NCBI RefSeq assembly: GCF_030704535.1
Contig: NC_081822.1
Coordinates: 878,001 to 942,000 of the forward strand
Direction: 5' to 3'
Source of the DNA: Vitis vinifera
Lineage: Eukaryota; Streptophyta; Magnoliopsida; Vitales; Vitaceae
DNA length: 64,000 nt
Under the pieces are notes generated by a model. It ran no database searches. It worked only from the letters and a program-made list of their open reading frames with translations, and was not told the origin of the DNA. The position numbers and the translations under genes are program-made. Below are positions 40,664-52,162 of this stretch, in pieces; within the stretch, counting starts at the first letter, position 1; every line of letters starts with the position of its first letter.

Positions 40664-43050
40664 TGTGGACCCCGCATTTCGATTGCTCGATGCGTTTCCC
40701 ACTCGATGGCGAGCTCGAATTTTAATTTGAAAAATTGATTTATATTGATTATGAAAATGACTTGGAGTCGCCACTTATTTTTGTTTTATTTTTAAAGGGT
40801 AAACAAAATAAGAAAGAAAAACCCTAAGTGTGACTCCTTATTTTGGAAAAGGTGGTCTGTGAAAAACCGGATCGGGTTCGGGGGTCAGGTTACTTATCAG
40901 GAAGGTACGGTAAAAACCGTAGCACCCTTCTAAGTCCCTAAAAACGGGTCTCTACTAATAAAATGAAGCAATCATGGCAATTGATGAGGAAATCAATGAA
41001 TACTCAGAGTGATCATGCACACGTGAGAATTTAAACGTGCATATCGAAAATGACCAGAGCGGATGTAGATGCGTACCTGGGCAGTGATCCATGAAGCGCT
41101 ATCAAGAAGTGACGTTAGTGCACAATTAAGAAATAATAGCATGCACGTCGTAGAGCAGGATAAATAAATAGCGCGTGACAAACAAATCAATCAATCATAA
41201 AATCACGTATGTGGGGCCCCCACCAAAGCCCGATTGATCTTGCACGAATTAATCTCACAAATTCCATTGTTCTGAAATTATGAAAATGACATTCACGCTT
41301 ATCTAAAATTAAGAGAAAAAGAAGATTATTTGAAAACCAAAGTGGAATTAAAATTGTTCGAGTGAAAACTGGATTTTTGAAATTTATTTGAAAATTGAAG
41401 TCCCGAAGATTATCTGATAATTGGAGCCTTGGGAATTGAATTTAAGAATGGGAAAAAGAAATTGGAATTTTTTTAAAAGGATTTGAGAATTGGTGTCTTG
41501 AAAATTAAATTTAAGAATTGGAACTTTGAAAATTAAATTTTAAAGAAATTGGAAATCTTAAAATTATTTGAGAAGTAAAAATTGTGAAAATTAAATTTAA
41601 GAATTTGAGTTTTAGAAACTAAATTTAAAAGAAATTTGAATTTTGGAAATTATGAGAATTTGAATTTTGAAAATTAAATTTAAGAATTGGAGTTTTAAAA
41701 ATTAATTTTTGAAAGAAATTGGAGTCTTGGAAATTGAATTTACGAATGAGAATTTTGGAAATTATTTAAATGTTGAATTTTTAAAAATAAACAAATAAAT
41801 AGGTGAGTAAAATGATAATGATTAAATAAATTGATATGAAAATTGAAATTTCGAAAATTGGAATTTAGATTTAAAAAATGGAAATTTATACGATTATTTG
41901 AAGATAAAAGTTTTGGGAATCAAAATTTTAGAAAATTAAAATAAATAAATAAAGATAGAGAATTAAAATGGAATGGTGGTGCACACGCGTGAAAGGAAAA
42001 AAAAACAAAGGCAATTTAAGTGGAGGAAAACAGTGAAATAATTAAATAAATAAATTGGGTTAGGTGGCTGCATAAGAGAATGGGAAGAATGGAAATGAGT
42101 TGACCAAGTTGGGGCCCTCATTCCAAGCTTCACTTCTCCACGTGTTCAACTTCCTCTTGTTCTCCTCCCTTCCTCTCAGCTACCACAAAAACGAAATGGC
42201 CTTCCTCTTAGTTTCTTCTTTCCCCTCAAAACCGCTCATCCATGGACATAACCCACACGAACCAGAAAATAATAATAAGGGAATTCACAGCTCATTTTTG
42301 GTAAAGGCCACTCAGCATTTTCCGTTCCTAGCCTCACAACCCAACAATGAACTCACCAATTTAAAATAACATGTATGGCAGAAAAAAAAAAAATGCTGGG
42401 TAACATGAAGCATATGAACCCATATATGTTATAGCCTCAAGTGAAATCACAGAAAATGAGAAAATGACATAGCAATCACATTCAAATGGTGAATGAAAGC
42501 TAAAACAACAAGGCAAATGCATGAATGTGAAAATATAATGAGAAACATGAACAGAAGAAGAAAAAAAAAAAAAAAACCGCAAAGCACGCACCTAGAAAGC
42601 TCTTCTCCAGCAAAAATCCGTGAGAAAACCCCTCAGTTCTTCCCTTCCCCCTTTCTCATTTTCTCTCCTTCTTCTTCAAGCTTCACTCCCTCAGATCCCC
42701 GGAACCCGCTAGCCACCCCTCTCTTTTTTCCTTCTATCTCTTTTTCTCCAGCCGATTCCTACCTTCCCGGGCAAGCCATTACCTGCTTCCCTGTTCATCT
42801 CTCAGCAGGTATGGGCTCCTCCAACTCCAGCATGGCCTCTGCCACGTCTCTTTCTCCCCCATCTCAGATAATATTTTCCTGCTTTTTTTCCAAATCCCTT
42901 CTCACCTTCTCGGGCAAGCCATTCTGCCTACTGTTAGACGTCCCATCTCGTCGTCTCCTTCAGCTGAAATCCCGGGATGGTCCGAATAGTCATCATGATA
43001 GCAAAAAATAAAATGGCCTCTAACTCCTCCTCCCCGGGAGGGGGTCTACA
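40664..43050. mobile_element. Solo LTR of an LTR retrotransposon (2387 bp)
   Basis: The unit starts TGTGGACCCC and ends GGGGTCTACA, an inverted terminal match with the expected TG...CA borders. It is flanked by a perfect 5-bp direct repeat, AATAG, at 40659-40663 and 43051-43055. The left part contains GGAGTCGCCACTTATTTT and an ACGGGTCTCT word that I associate with large plant Gypsy-class LTRs; that class call is weaker than the LTR call. There is no gag or pol, so the internal part was lost by LTR-LTR recombination. The pyrimidine-rich ORF at 42493-43011 is not a gene. Confidence 0.88.
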
Positions 43051-43055
43051 AATAG

Positions 43056-43324
43056 TAAATTTATAATATCTCATATAAAATAAAAAAGTAAATTTCTTAC
43101 TCTATATAATTAAGCATCAAAGTAAATCATAAACGTGGTATTTATTTGGTCTTATAATTTTATCAAGCAAAAACATCCAACATTATATAAAAATAAGTTT
43201 CACTTAATAATAGAGATATGTCGGTCCTAGACCTAGAATTTATAACATAGTCTTAGTTTTAAGATATAATTTTAAAATTTATATTTAAACTATATTATAT
43301 CATGCTTTTAATAAATTTTAATAT
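43056..43324. other. Short AT-rich stretch, nothing recognisable
   Basis: No ORF, repeat or homologous segment elsewhere in the window was noticed between the solo LTR and the duplicated intergenic block. Confidence 0.4.
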
Positions 43325-44955
43325 TATTAAACTATTTAATATTTTTTTACTCTTCAAAAGATCAATGGGAGACTTTGTATAATAATAGGAAGCTTCATAA
43401 TTACAAAGGCCCTAAAGATAGCAATGGGTTGATGAAATCTATCTCAATTACGTAATTGAGTTGGAAAAAATCTACTCCTCATAGTTCCAAGCGATGGGGC
43501 CAAGGCCCCCAAGAATCCATTATTTAATAAAAGTAAAAAACAAAATCCAATTTCTAACACATGTGATATGAAATGATGTGGTCGGTCAGTATGGAAAAAA
43601 GTAACTGAATGGTGATGATGAAAAATGCCTAAGTTCAAAAAAATTTCAGCACAAGTGGCGGAGGAAAAGAATCAGAGAGCCGGAATCTGATTAATGATTT
43701 TCCACTGGGCAAGTGGAGAATACATATTAGTTGATGGATCCTGGTTTTTCAAATGGGTCATGGATGATTTTGGAAAGAAAAGAAAGGCTTGACTAATGGC
43801 ATCTGATTCAAAAACGGTGGGCACTAATTCTAAAAGAATCCCAACAGATGTATTTTACACTCTTATCTCTCACGGACATGGGACAAATTCATTTTCACTC
43901 AGATTCCATGATCGTGGAGACTAAAAATCAGTCGTAGGAAAAGACAGACTAAAAAAAGAATAAGGTGGCTTTGAAGAATTCAAAGTTTATATCGAAGTTA
44001 GTAGTTAATGTTTGCTTGTGGCATAATTTATTAGAAATTGATAGAAAAATCACATGATGTATGAGTTTTAATGAAATATCATGTCTCATGGATTTTACCG
44101 TCTATTTTTAGTAAAATAATTTCAATCAAATAAATAATAACTATTTTAATATGACTTAGGATTATCAAGACAATATTAAATGATGAAAAATATATTATCA
44201 ATAAAAAAATGTTACGTATATGTCTCAATCTCATTTTGATTGTATTGTTTTATATTTGTTGTCTTACTATAATATGCTCTTATTACTTTAAATTACTATC
44301 TTAATTTTTTTGTTTTAATTTTATATATTTATATTTTAATTCAATAATCTAAATTTCATTATATATTTAACCCTTCATAATCGGAAGTTCAGTATTCACT
44401 AAATTGATGCCATCTATTTTTCCCCAAAAAAAAAAATAAATAAATAAATAAAAAGGTTTTAGGGGTGCACTGAGGGCACACGGAATATTACTTACTATAT
44501 TAGCATAAAACAAGCCTGTAAGTTGTAAAGGTGGATTGTAGATGATTTGGAAAGCTTCACTCCCTCTGTTTGGGCAGCTTGGCTCCTTCAATGATGCTTC
44601 CCACCCCAAATCATCATCTGGACCACCGTGTCCCTAATCGGTCCCTTTTTATGCTATGAGCCTATGCCTGCAGCTCAGTCCTCGGTAAAATAAAATAAAA
44701 AATAAAAATTCAGGTGATTGTAACAGAGGGTGGCCTAGAGTGAGACAGCTGGGATAGGAAAAAACTGAGTGGCCTGGAAAAATCGTTTTCATCGACTGAT
44801 TTTAGGTAGTTTTTTTTCTTCATAACTTTGGTTTTATCATGATTTATTATTTAGAAAATTAAAAATAGATCGAATCCCATCCATGATAATTTACATATGT
44901 ATGAGTATATTTATTCCGTATCTATTAGTTTTTTTTTGACAAATGGTACAGATAG
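43325..44955. repeat. Duplicated intergenic block, left copy
   Basis: Aligns with 49655-52162 after removing two insertions from the latter. Shared landmarks are AACTATTTAATA at the start, the CATGTGATATGAAAT segment (43558 and 50405), TTAGTTGATGGATC (43729 and 50587), GGGCACACGGAATATTACTT (44473 and 51707) and GTGGCCTGGAAAAATCGTT (44770 and 52010). It is non-coding. Confidence 0.8.
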
Positions 44956-45022
44956 ATGAAACTCGTGTTATGCATCAGCCCGATTATTTAAGTCATAAAA
45001 ACAATGGAGGAGCTGCAGTTAC

Positions 45023-47096
45023 CTGTCTGGTGCAAAGGACCCGGTATCTCTCTCCTGACCAAGGATGAAAATATCGGTAATCACGGATATATCGGTACTT
45101 CGATTTTACGGATATATCGGATATATATCGGCGGATATTGGAAAAAAATTTGGTAGACTTAAAATTATTAAAAACTCATAGAAATGTAAGGAAAACCTCA
45201 TAATAATATAATTAGAAGTATAATGGACATTTTAAAGTTGTTTTATTAAAAATTTTGATATATATATATATGATATAATTTGCGATATTAGATATAATTA
45301 TATCATGTTAATCTATAAAAAATGTTAATTTTGTAATTGTTCTCATTATAAAGTCACATAAAATACTTTATTTCATTAAATATCAATAATTTGTACACAT
45401 TAAATTCATTAAATAAACATATTTCATATTCAAAATATACTAGTTCATGTTAATTAAATTAATTAAATAATTTAGCATATTAATTAAATTAATTAAATAA
45501 TTTAGCTAAGTTAACTAGTTTAATTTAATTCTAAATGTGAAAATAAATCACAAATAATAATCTAAAATAAACATATCAATTTATAATTAAATAATCAAAT
45601 TAACCTAAGTTAATTCAATAAAAATATAAAAATTAATTACAATTGAATGTAAAAATAACATTAAATCATCCATATTGCAAACATACTAATTAATTGAAAA
45701 TACATGAGCTAATTACAATTGCAAACAAAATTAATTACAATTTAAATTAAATATACCTCAAAATGATTAAATAATTGAGCAACTTTAATAAAAATTGGAG
45801 TAATGAGAGAGCAAATGAAGAATGAAAGAAAAAATGGATGAAATAGATGAAATTTGGGCTATTTATAGAAGAAATTTGAGCCAAAATAGTCGTTGGAACA
45901 TTAATTTACCATTGAAAATCAATTTTGGCCGTTGGATCAAAATCTGGGAGCAATCTGGCCGTTGGATTGCCATATTACCATTGGAATCACATCTAGGCCG
46001 TTGGATCAACACGGATGTGATTTGGGCAGTCAGATCATGTTGCATAAAGGAGGGGAAATATCACAAAAAAATCATGTTGCACCGATATTTTGTCACCAGA
46101 GGCGATTTTTTCAAAATATCTCTGATATATCTCCCAGAACTGATATATCGCCGATATTTTGGCGATATTTACGGAAATATCTCTCCTCCGATTTTTCTTC
46201 ACGAAATATCGTGTCGACCCCTCCCGATACACGATATATCGGCGATATATCGCCGATATATCCCGACATTTTCCTCCTTGCTAGGAGGCTGCTTGAAGTT
46301 GTTCTCCTTTGGAATGATGCACTGCATTATCCAATAGCCTTTGTCTAAATATATGTTAACAGACACTTGCGTATATATTTTTTTCAAGTTTATTTTTTAA
46401 TCAATTCGTTCTACTAGTAAAATTCAAAATGGACCCAAAAGGCGCCCTCTTACTTTTCTTAATTTCTAAAAGCAAAAGGCAAATAATATCATGTTTAGCA
46501 GGAATTTAAATATTAAAACTACCTTTTTTTTAAGAACCCAAACAAAGAAAAAGGTGTATTGCAGTTGAGGGAAAGCATTATTTGTTTTAAAAAGCAATTT
46601 ATTATTTCCAAGTGTGTCTAGGATGTGGAAACTGTCACAACTCCACACCAAGTAAGCTGATAATTTCTGCCACATTAGAAAGAGTGGGAGGATTATGCAT
46701 GATATCACTTTTAAGTAGATCAAATGTGGCAAGATGCCTAACCGGTTTAATCAATGTGGAGGTGAGGTGGCTCCCACACCCAATGCAGACCTTTTGCCTT
46801 CAATCCACCAACTATCCTCACCAGCTGACGCCAACACAACCCCCACCAAGTTGATATAACCACATAACACTCACCGCCACCACTTTAGATGTCACCACAC
46901 AACCATGAACATTATCCTATTCCAAACTAATAAATGCACTGGGTTCATAAAATCGAATGAGTTTGAACCCAATACTGGTTTATTGTTTATTGAGTTAAAA
47001 TTCTACATCAAATTTAAACTTAACGCTAAGGAATTAGAGGGCCTGACCTTTCCATGCCTACCAGTGCAGAAAGCAGGAGGAATGGGGTACCTCTCA
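45023..47096 (-). pseudogene. Catalase 3' fragment (exons 6' and 5'), interrupted by a transposon
   Basis: 45023-45057 plus 46287-46321 together reproduce catalase exon 6 (53156-53223), and 47048-47096 reproduces the 3' part of exon 5. Introns and flanks match as well, for example 46440-47040 with 53335-53950. Exon 6' has an extra C (GGACCCGG versus GGACCGG) and a large insertion; exons 7 and 8 are missing. The upstream side of exon 5' is fused to NLP exon 3'. It cannot make catalase. Confidence 0.9.
45058..46286. mobile_element. About 1.2-kb non-autonomous DNA transposon in catalase exon 6'
   Basis: The intact exon reads CTCTCCTGGCTGCTTG; the copy reads CTCTCCTG, about 1.2 kb, then GGCTGCTTG, so the insert is defined to within a few bases. 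Its ends are inverted: CCAAGGATGAAAATATCGG on the left matches the reverse complement of CCGACATTTTCCTCCTTG on the right. Both subterminal regions are packed with GATATATCGG/CCGATATATC words, some forming palindromes (46200-46265). Inside, a GGCCGTTGGAT word recurs near 45929, 45957 and 45992, and a 30-bp unit is tandemly repeated at 45451-45510. No transposase is visible. The target duplication is unclear, so the superfamily is left open. Confidence 0.8.
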
Positions 47097-49647
47097 CTCA
47101 ACCTCTCCCTCACTTTTTCCTTTTGGAATGGCGGGGTAATACTGCTACTCTGTTGGGCCTCCTTGAGACAGGCTGTCCAGGATGACTGTTCTTGGGAACA
47201 TTTTTCAGTGGGTGTATGTTGCAGCTTCTCTGTTTCATCCCTGGCGGGACTACCATCTGAGAGGACTGTCAGTTCACTAACCAGGGAAGGAGTTTCCTCC
47301 AGCTCTTTGTCTGTGACAACCCTTAGGCTCGGGCAAACCTTCTGTATGATGATGGACAATGAACAAAGCATCCTCTTCTGTTCTTCAGCATCCCTGCAGT
47401 CTACAGGTAAGAAGAACTCCAAGACAAAGTCAGATGAAGGAACATGAATACTCCGCAGGCGTATTGCAACAGCAGCACATAGTCCAAACATCCTCGCATG
47501 ATGAGAGGGAGGTTACTGAGTCTTGCTAAAGGAGGCTATGTCTGCTGAGAAGTACGGTTCATTAGTTGTGAATGCTCTTCCAGCAACGCCTTGACCTTTC
47601 AGTAGGTGGTGCCCAGAGCAAGCCTCGAGAAACCCTTGGGTACGGGGATCAGCTACACAGTAAGCAGAATCCACAGTGGCATAGTTCTCATCAGTGTGCC
47701 GGGAACCCCCTTTACCTTGTTGGATGCATGGGACCCAAGTTTGAGCCAAAGGCAGTTCATGTGTTCCACAGGCAGATGTCAAGACCTCTAGAATTTCGGG
47801 TAATGCAGCTTGGTAGAACTCGTTGCATGCCTGATTTAACGGAAAAAAACCCTAATCATAATCTCGATAAGGAAATTAAAACTTTTTATTGACCAATTTT
47901 CTTTTGCAACTATCATCCAATTGCCTTTACATTCTGTGTGCTCAGAACTTAAGAACTCCGTAGATCAACAGCCTATGAGTAAACAAAATTATTAGAACAT
48001 CAAGACATGTGTTTCCCTTATCCTCATTAATTGCATAAGCAAAAGCATAACCTAAATCTGGGGAAAAAATAAAAGAAAAAATTTGAAGGAGTGTAATGGT
48101 ACTTCATCTAAATAATATCAGTGTTAATTCTTACACTATTTGCAACGAAAGATAGGAGAAAGCGTAACAACCTGAATAGAAACAATTAAAAATGGAAATT
48201 CTGAACACGAGGGACCAGAAAATTTCTTTTCCCGTTCCAAAAATTTAAAAATAAAATAAAATTAGGGCTTCAAATGCCTGAAATTTCCTTGATTTGAACC
48301 TTCGCTGGAAGGAGGCCAAAAACTTTCTGATAGTGAAGGGCAAGAATGGATGAAGATCAAGCCTATAATTGTATCTAATGCAATTTTACTTTTCTTCTTT
48401 CACAGCAATCACATGTATGGAAATAAATTTATTTGCTTAAGTTAATATCTTCAATAATCAAAATTTTCTTTACTATAATTTCTAATTTCAGAGAAGTTCG
48501 AATCGTTCATCTATGGAAATCCCAAATACAAGTCTATGTTGTCGAATGTTCTAGATGTTCAACTGTCTTCCAGTAGCTATAATGATGGTTGTGTATACAG
48601 TATTATTTTAAAATCAATAACCATAAAAGCCAAGGTAAGCTTTCAATATTCAGCTGCAGAGAAAAACAACCAGGCTATAGACCTAAAGATGTGAACTGAA
48701 GACCAAAGTGGGCTTTATCAGCATGAAAAAAATATGATTTTCAATTCCTTGTGTGAAAACAAGACCATGAAAGAAGAAGCCTCTCTTCAAGCCTAAATTT
48801 GGAATTGTTATACCTTAAGAAAGCTCAATGGACAAGCATTCCATTCCCATCTGCAGCAAATACACATGATCAAGGGCATGGCTACATGACTGTAGCAGTT
48901 CAAGTCAGAGCCACCTAGAGTAAGCTCCAATCTAAGCAATAAAAAGAAAAAAGAACAAGGAAATTACATAACCCAAAAAGTAGGCAAGAAATTGACAATA
49001 TGGAGATGGAATGACCCAAAATATTGTTCACGAGACAATCATGGATCCTTTGAATTATATGGTTAGCCATACAAAAAACTAGACTGTTTCTTTTGCAGAA
49101 TGACAATACCTTTCACCTTGTCAAGTCAATGTTCATACCAAAATAAAAGGCAATTCTCCAAGCACTTCACATTCTCAAAAACAAAACTTCAAATCCAAGA
49201 GGAAAGTGGGGAATCAAACAGAAATAATGAAATTCTGAGTACGATCAACAGAAACAAACCTCAAGTGCTTTGCAGACGCTTTCAAGCTCAGGACGATAGT
49301 TACATTTCAGTGGTCATCACAACCTCAATAACACCCAAGCATGTCTGACTGCCTTGTTCAAAAACTGGGAGTGCAAGAGTTCCACGGACATCAAAATGTT
49401 GAGCATAGTCGACTCTTGGGTACTCCTCAGTACTTCTAAAGAAGAAAACATCAGGAGTCCGCTCAGGAACCTTACCCAAAAAAACCTGCCGGGGCAGTCC
49501 AGCCAATTCAATGGAATCCTCCTCAGCTGAGAACTGATAGTTCACAGAAATGTGTCTATACCTTGCAAGCCTCGGGCAGCTGGGATCGAGCGAGAAAGGT
49601 TGGCCATTAGTTGTTAGAACTCGCCAGCCACCCCTGTTTAATAGCTT
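47094..49647 (-). pseudogene. NLP 5' fragment (exons 1' to 3'), fused to catalase exon 5'
   Basis: Exon 3' is 47094-47830, exon 2' 47925-47972 and exon 1' 49260-49647; they match the NLP gene exon for exon, with introns also aligned. Defects: an in-frame TAA after SKTQ (about 47514-47516); a 12-nt loss near 47680; a GT to GC donor change after exon 2' (TTGCCTTTAC versus TTACCTTTAC); an in-frame stop near the end of exon 1' (MTTEM then stop, about 49301); and truncation of exon 1' at about 49647, losing the first 170 or so residues and the start codon. At 47094-47096 the frame runs straight into catalase sequence. Confidence 0.92.
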
Positions 49648-49688
49648 GCATCCTTCGTAATACCTTAAACTATTTAATACTTTTAATC

Positions 49689-50233
49689 ACGGGGGAATTA
49701 TTTTTGGGGTATATGGAACCTCAAATTAACAAAAGTTCCATATAACTTTTCAAATTGAGTTGAAGGATATGAAATAGTAACAGATAAATATACCCTTTAA
49801 GAACACATATAAAATATTTTATAAAATTAAGTTAAATAATTTTTTTTCAATAATTTTTTTTTCAAAAATACTAAATTAAATAAAAGTAGTTTTAAAAAAT
49901 ATTAAATTAAATAATTTTTTTTCAAAAATATTAAATTAAAATTTTTTTCGAAAATATTAAATTAAATTAAAGTATTTAAAAAAATATTAAATTACATAAA
50001 AATATTTTTTTTAAATATTAAATTAAATAAAAAATATTAAATTAAATAAAATTATTTTTCAAAAATATTAATTTTTTTCTCAAAATCAACAAAGGGCATT
50101 TTTTGAAATACTGAAGGATGATATCCTTCAACTCAATTTCCATATTTTCATTAGGTCTTGGGCTCAATTTGAAGAGTTACATGGATCTTTTATTAATTTG
50201 AGGGCCCATCTACCCCCAAAACATAATTCTCCC
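49689..50233. mobile_element. MITE with long terminal inverted repeats (545 bp)
   Basis: The left end (GGGGGAATTATTTTTGGGGT onward) matches the reverse complement of the right end (GGGAGAATTATGTTTTGGGG onward) over about 80 bases, including CCTCAAATTAA and AATTGAGTTGAAGGATAT. TTTAATC flanks both sides (49682-49688 and 50234-50240), a 7-bp, perhaps imperfect 8-bp, target duplication. The interior is an array of AAAAATATTAAATTAAATAA-type units. The insert is absent from the matching site in the left duplicate (about 43340), so it postdates the duplication or was lost there. Confidence 0.85.
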
Positions 50234-51107
50234 TTTAATCTTCCCAGATTAACGAAAGAGTTTGTATACTAATAGAAAGGTTCATAATTACGAAGGATGC
50301 AATCTATTTCAATTACGTCATTGGGTTACAAAAATTCAATCTTGCGACTGGGTCATGCCCACCAAGAACCTTTATTTAATAAAAGTCAAAATCCAATTTC
50401 TAAAACATGTGATATGAAATCATGTGGCGGGTCCGTTTGGATGAAAAAAAAAAAGTAATTGAATGGTGACAATGAAAATTGCCAAATTATAAAAATTCGC
50501 AGTATAAGTGGTAGAGGGAAAGAATCAAAGACCCGGAATCGGACTAATGATTTTCCACCAGTTTGGGCAAGTGGAGGATGCATATTAGTTGATGGATCTT
50601 GTTTTTCAATGTGGTCATGGATGATTATGGAAAGAAAATGGAGGGCTCTGACTAATGGCATCTGATTCAAAAACCTTGGGCACTAATTCTAAAGAATCCC
50701 AACGGATGTATTTTACACCCCTTTTCTCATGGATATGGGATAAATCCAATTTCACTCAAATTCCCACATGACTAGTATTTAGGCATCATGAAATTTAATG
50801 AAATATCATGTCTCATTCATGGATTTCGTCATCTATTCAAAGCTTTAACCAAATAAATTATCAGGTATTTAGATATGACCTAGGATCAACACCACTTTAA
50901 AAAGGGTTTATAAATGATACATTTTTTAATATCATATAAAAATGCATCATCAATAAAAAAGAATGTCACGTGTATATCTAAATTTCATTTCAATTGCATT
51001 ACTTTGTATTTATCGTCTCATTACTTTGTAAATGCTTTTATTATTTTAAACTATAATCTCAATTTATCGTCTTGGTTTTATTTATTTATATCTTAATTCA
51101 AAAATTT

Positions 51108-51449
51108 GAGAATGTTTTTGACAATATTTTTATTTAAAATATTTTTGTGAAAGTATTTTCTCTAAAGATGTTTTTAGAATATATTTGACAGCGATTAAAA
51201 AACGTTTTTAGCTTTTCTAATACTTAAAAATAAAATTTTTCAAATATTAAAAATATTTCCTATAATCATTATCAAACGCACTCTTAAAAAAATTATTTAT
51301 TAAAAAAATATTATAAAATGATTTTTTAAAATTATAAGTGATTTTTTTAGATATTTAAAAATGACTTGTATTTTATCAAATATCTAATTTTTTTTAAAAC
51401 CACTTTTAAACCTAAAAACACTTTCTAGAATAATTGTTAAATGAACTTT
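51108..51449. mobile_element. AT-rich MITE-like insertion
   Basis: In the left copy AATTCAATAATCT joins AAATTTCATT directly (about 44340-44358). In the right copy about 340 bases intervene. The insert's ends are imperfect inverted repeats of the form ATGTTTTTGACAATATTTTT against the reverse complement of AGAATAATTGTTAAATGAAC, reminiscent of hAT-type MITEs. The exact target duplication was not resolved. Confidence 0.55.
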
Positions 51450-52162
51450 AAATTTCATTATTTGTTTAATCAAATCCAAATTAGAAGTTCCATATCATCA
51501 AAAATTGATCCCATCTATATTTCCCTTTTTTTTAAATAAAAAAAAAACATAAAAAGGTTTCGGGGCTAATTAGATCGTGAGGGTGACAGGAGTGGATTTT
51601 GTAATTTAGGGCAAATTAATATAGTCATGGGCCATGGCTGCCTTCCTAAAAAGGAAATATTTTAGGGGTATGGGAGGTACAGAGGTACCACGGCTGGGAA
51701 GCACAGAGGGCACACAGAATATTACTTATTATATTAGTATAAAACATTCCCTTAGGGAATGTTTTCCAAATCATCCACAATCCACTTTTAGATGATTTGG
51801 AAAACATTCCCTCAGTTGGGGCAGCTTGGCCCCTTCAATGATGCTTCCCAACCCACCCCAAATCATGTCATCTGGACCACCATGTCCCTAAACCTGCTTT
51901 CCAGTTTCCATCTATCTGTCCCCTATTATGCTAAAAAAATCAGATTATTGTGACAAAGATGGCTTTTGAGTGAGACAGCTAGGGTAGGAAAAAACAGAGT
52001 GGCCTGGAAAAATCGTTGTCATAGATTGATTTTAAGTAGTTTTTTTTTTCTTCATAATTTTGGTTTTATCATGATTTATTATTTAGAAAATAGAAAATAG
52101 ATAAAATCCTGTCAATGATAATTTACATACATGACTATATTTATTCTATATATCTATTAATT

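Larger units (their letters stand above)
36051..47096. repeat. Tandem duplication, left copy
   Basis: The left copy runs from inside NLP exon 3 to the junction inside the duplicated catalase exon 5'. It holds the intact NLP 5' half, its upstream region, the solo LTR, an intergenic block (43325-44955) and a catalase 3' fragment. Relative to the right copy it lacks the equivalent of about 52162-53071, removing catalase exons 7 and 8. The solo LTR and a 1.2-kb transposon are present only here. Confidence 0.85.
49655..52162. repeat. Duplicated intergenic block, right copy
   Basis: Counterpart of 43325-44955, carrying two private insertions (49689-50233 and about 51108-51449). An inverted repeat around 51750-51810 (GGAATGTTTTCCAAATCATC against GATGATTTGGAAAACATTCC) exists only in this copy. 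No gene is present. Confidence 0.8.

Noticed and set aside
42545-42580. Poly-A run as a retrogene tail
   Set aside because: It lies within the solo LTR and no retrocopied coding sequence precedes it.
42493-43011. A 172-codon Ser/Pro-rich ORF
   Set aside because: It sits at the pyrimidine-rich end of the solo LTR; its composition explains the open frame.
45822-46348. Two overlapping ORFs of 171 and 138 codons
   Set aside because: They lie inside the transposon and their translations mirror the GATATATCGG and GGCCGTTGGAT repeats; no known fold.
47003-49545. A second functional NLP gene
   Set aside because: In-frame stops, a damaged donor site, loss of the first part of exon 1 and fusion to catalase sequence show a pseudogene.
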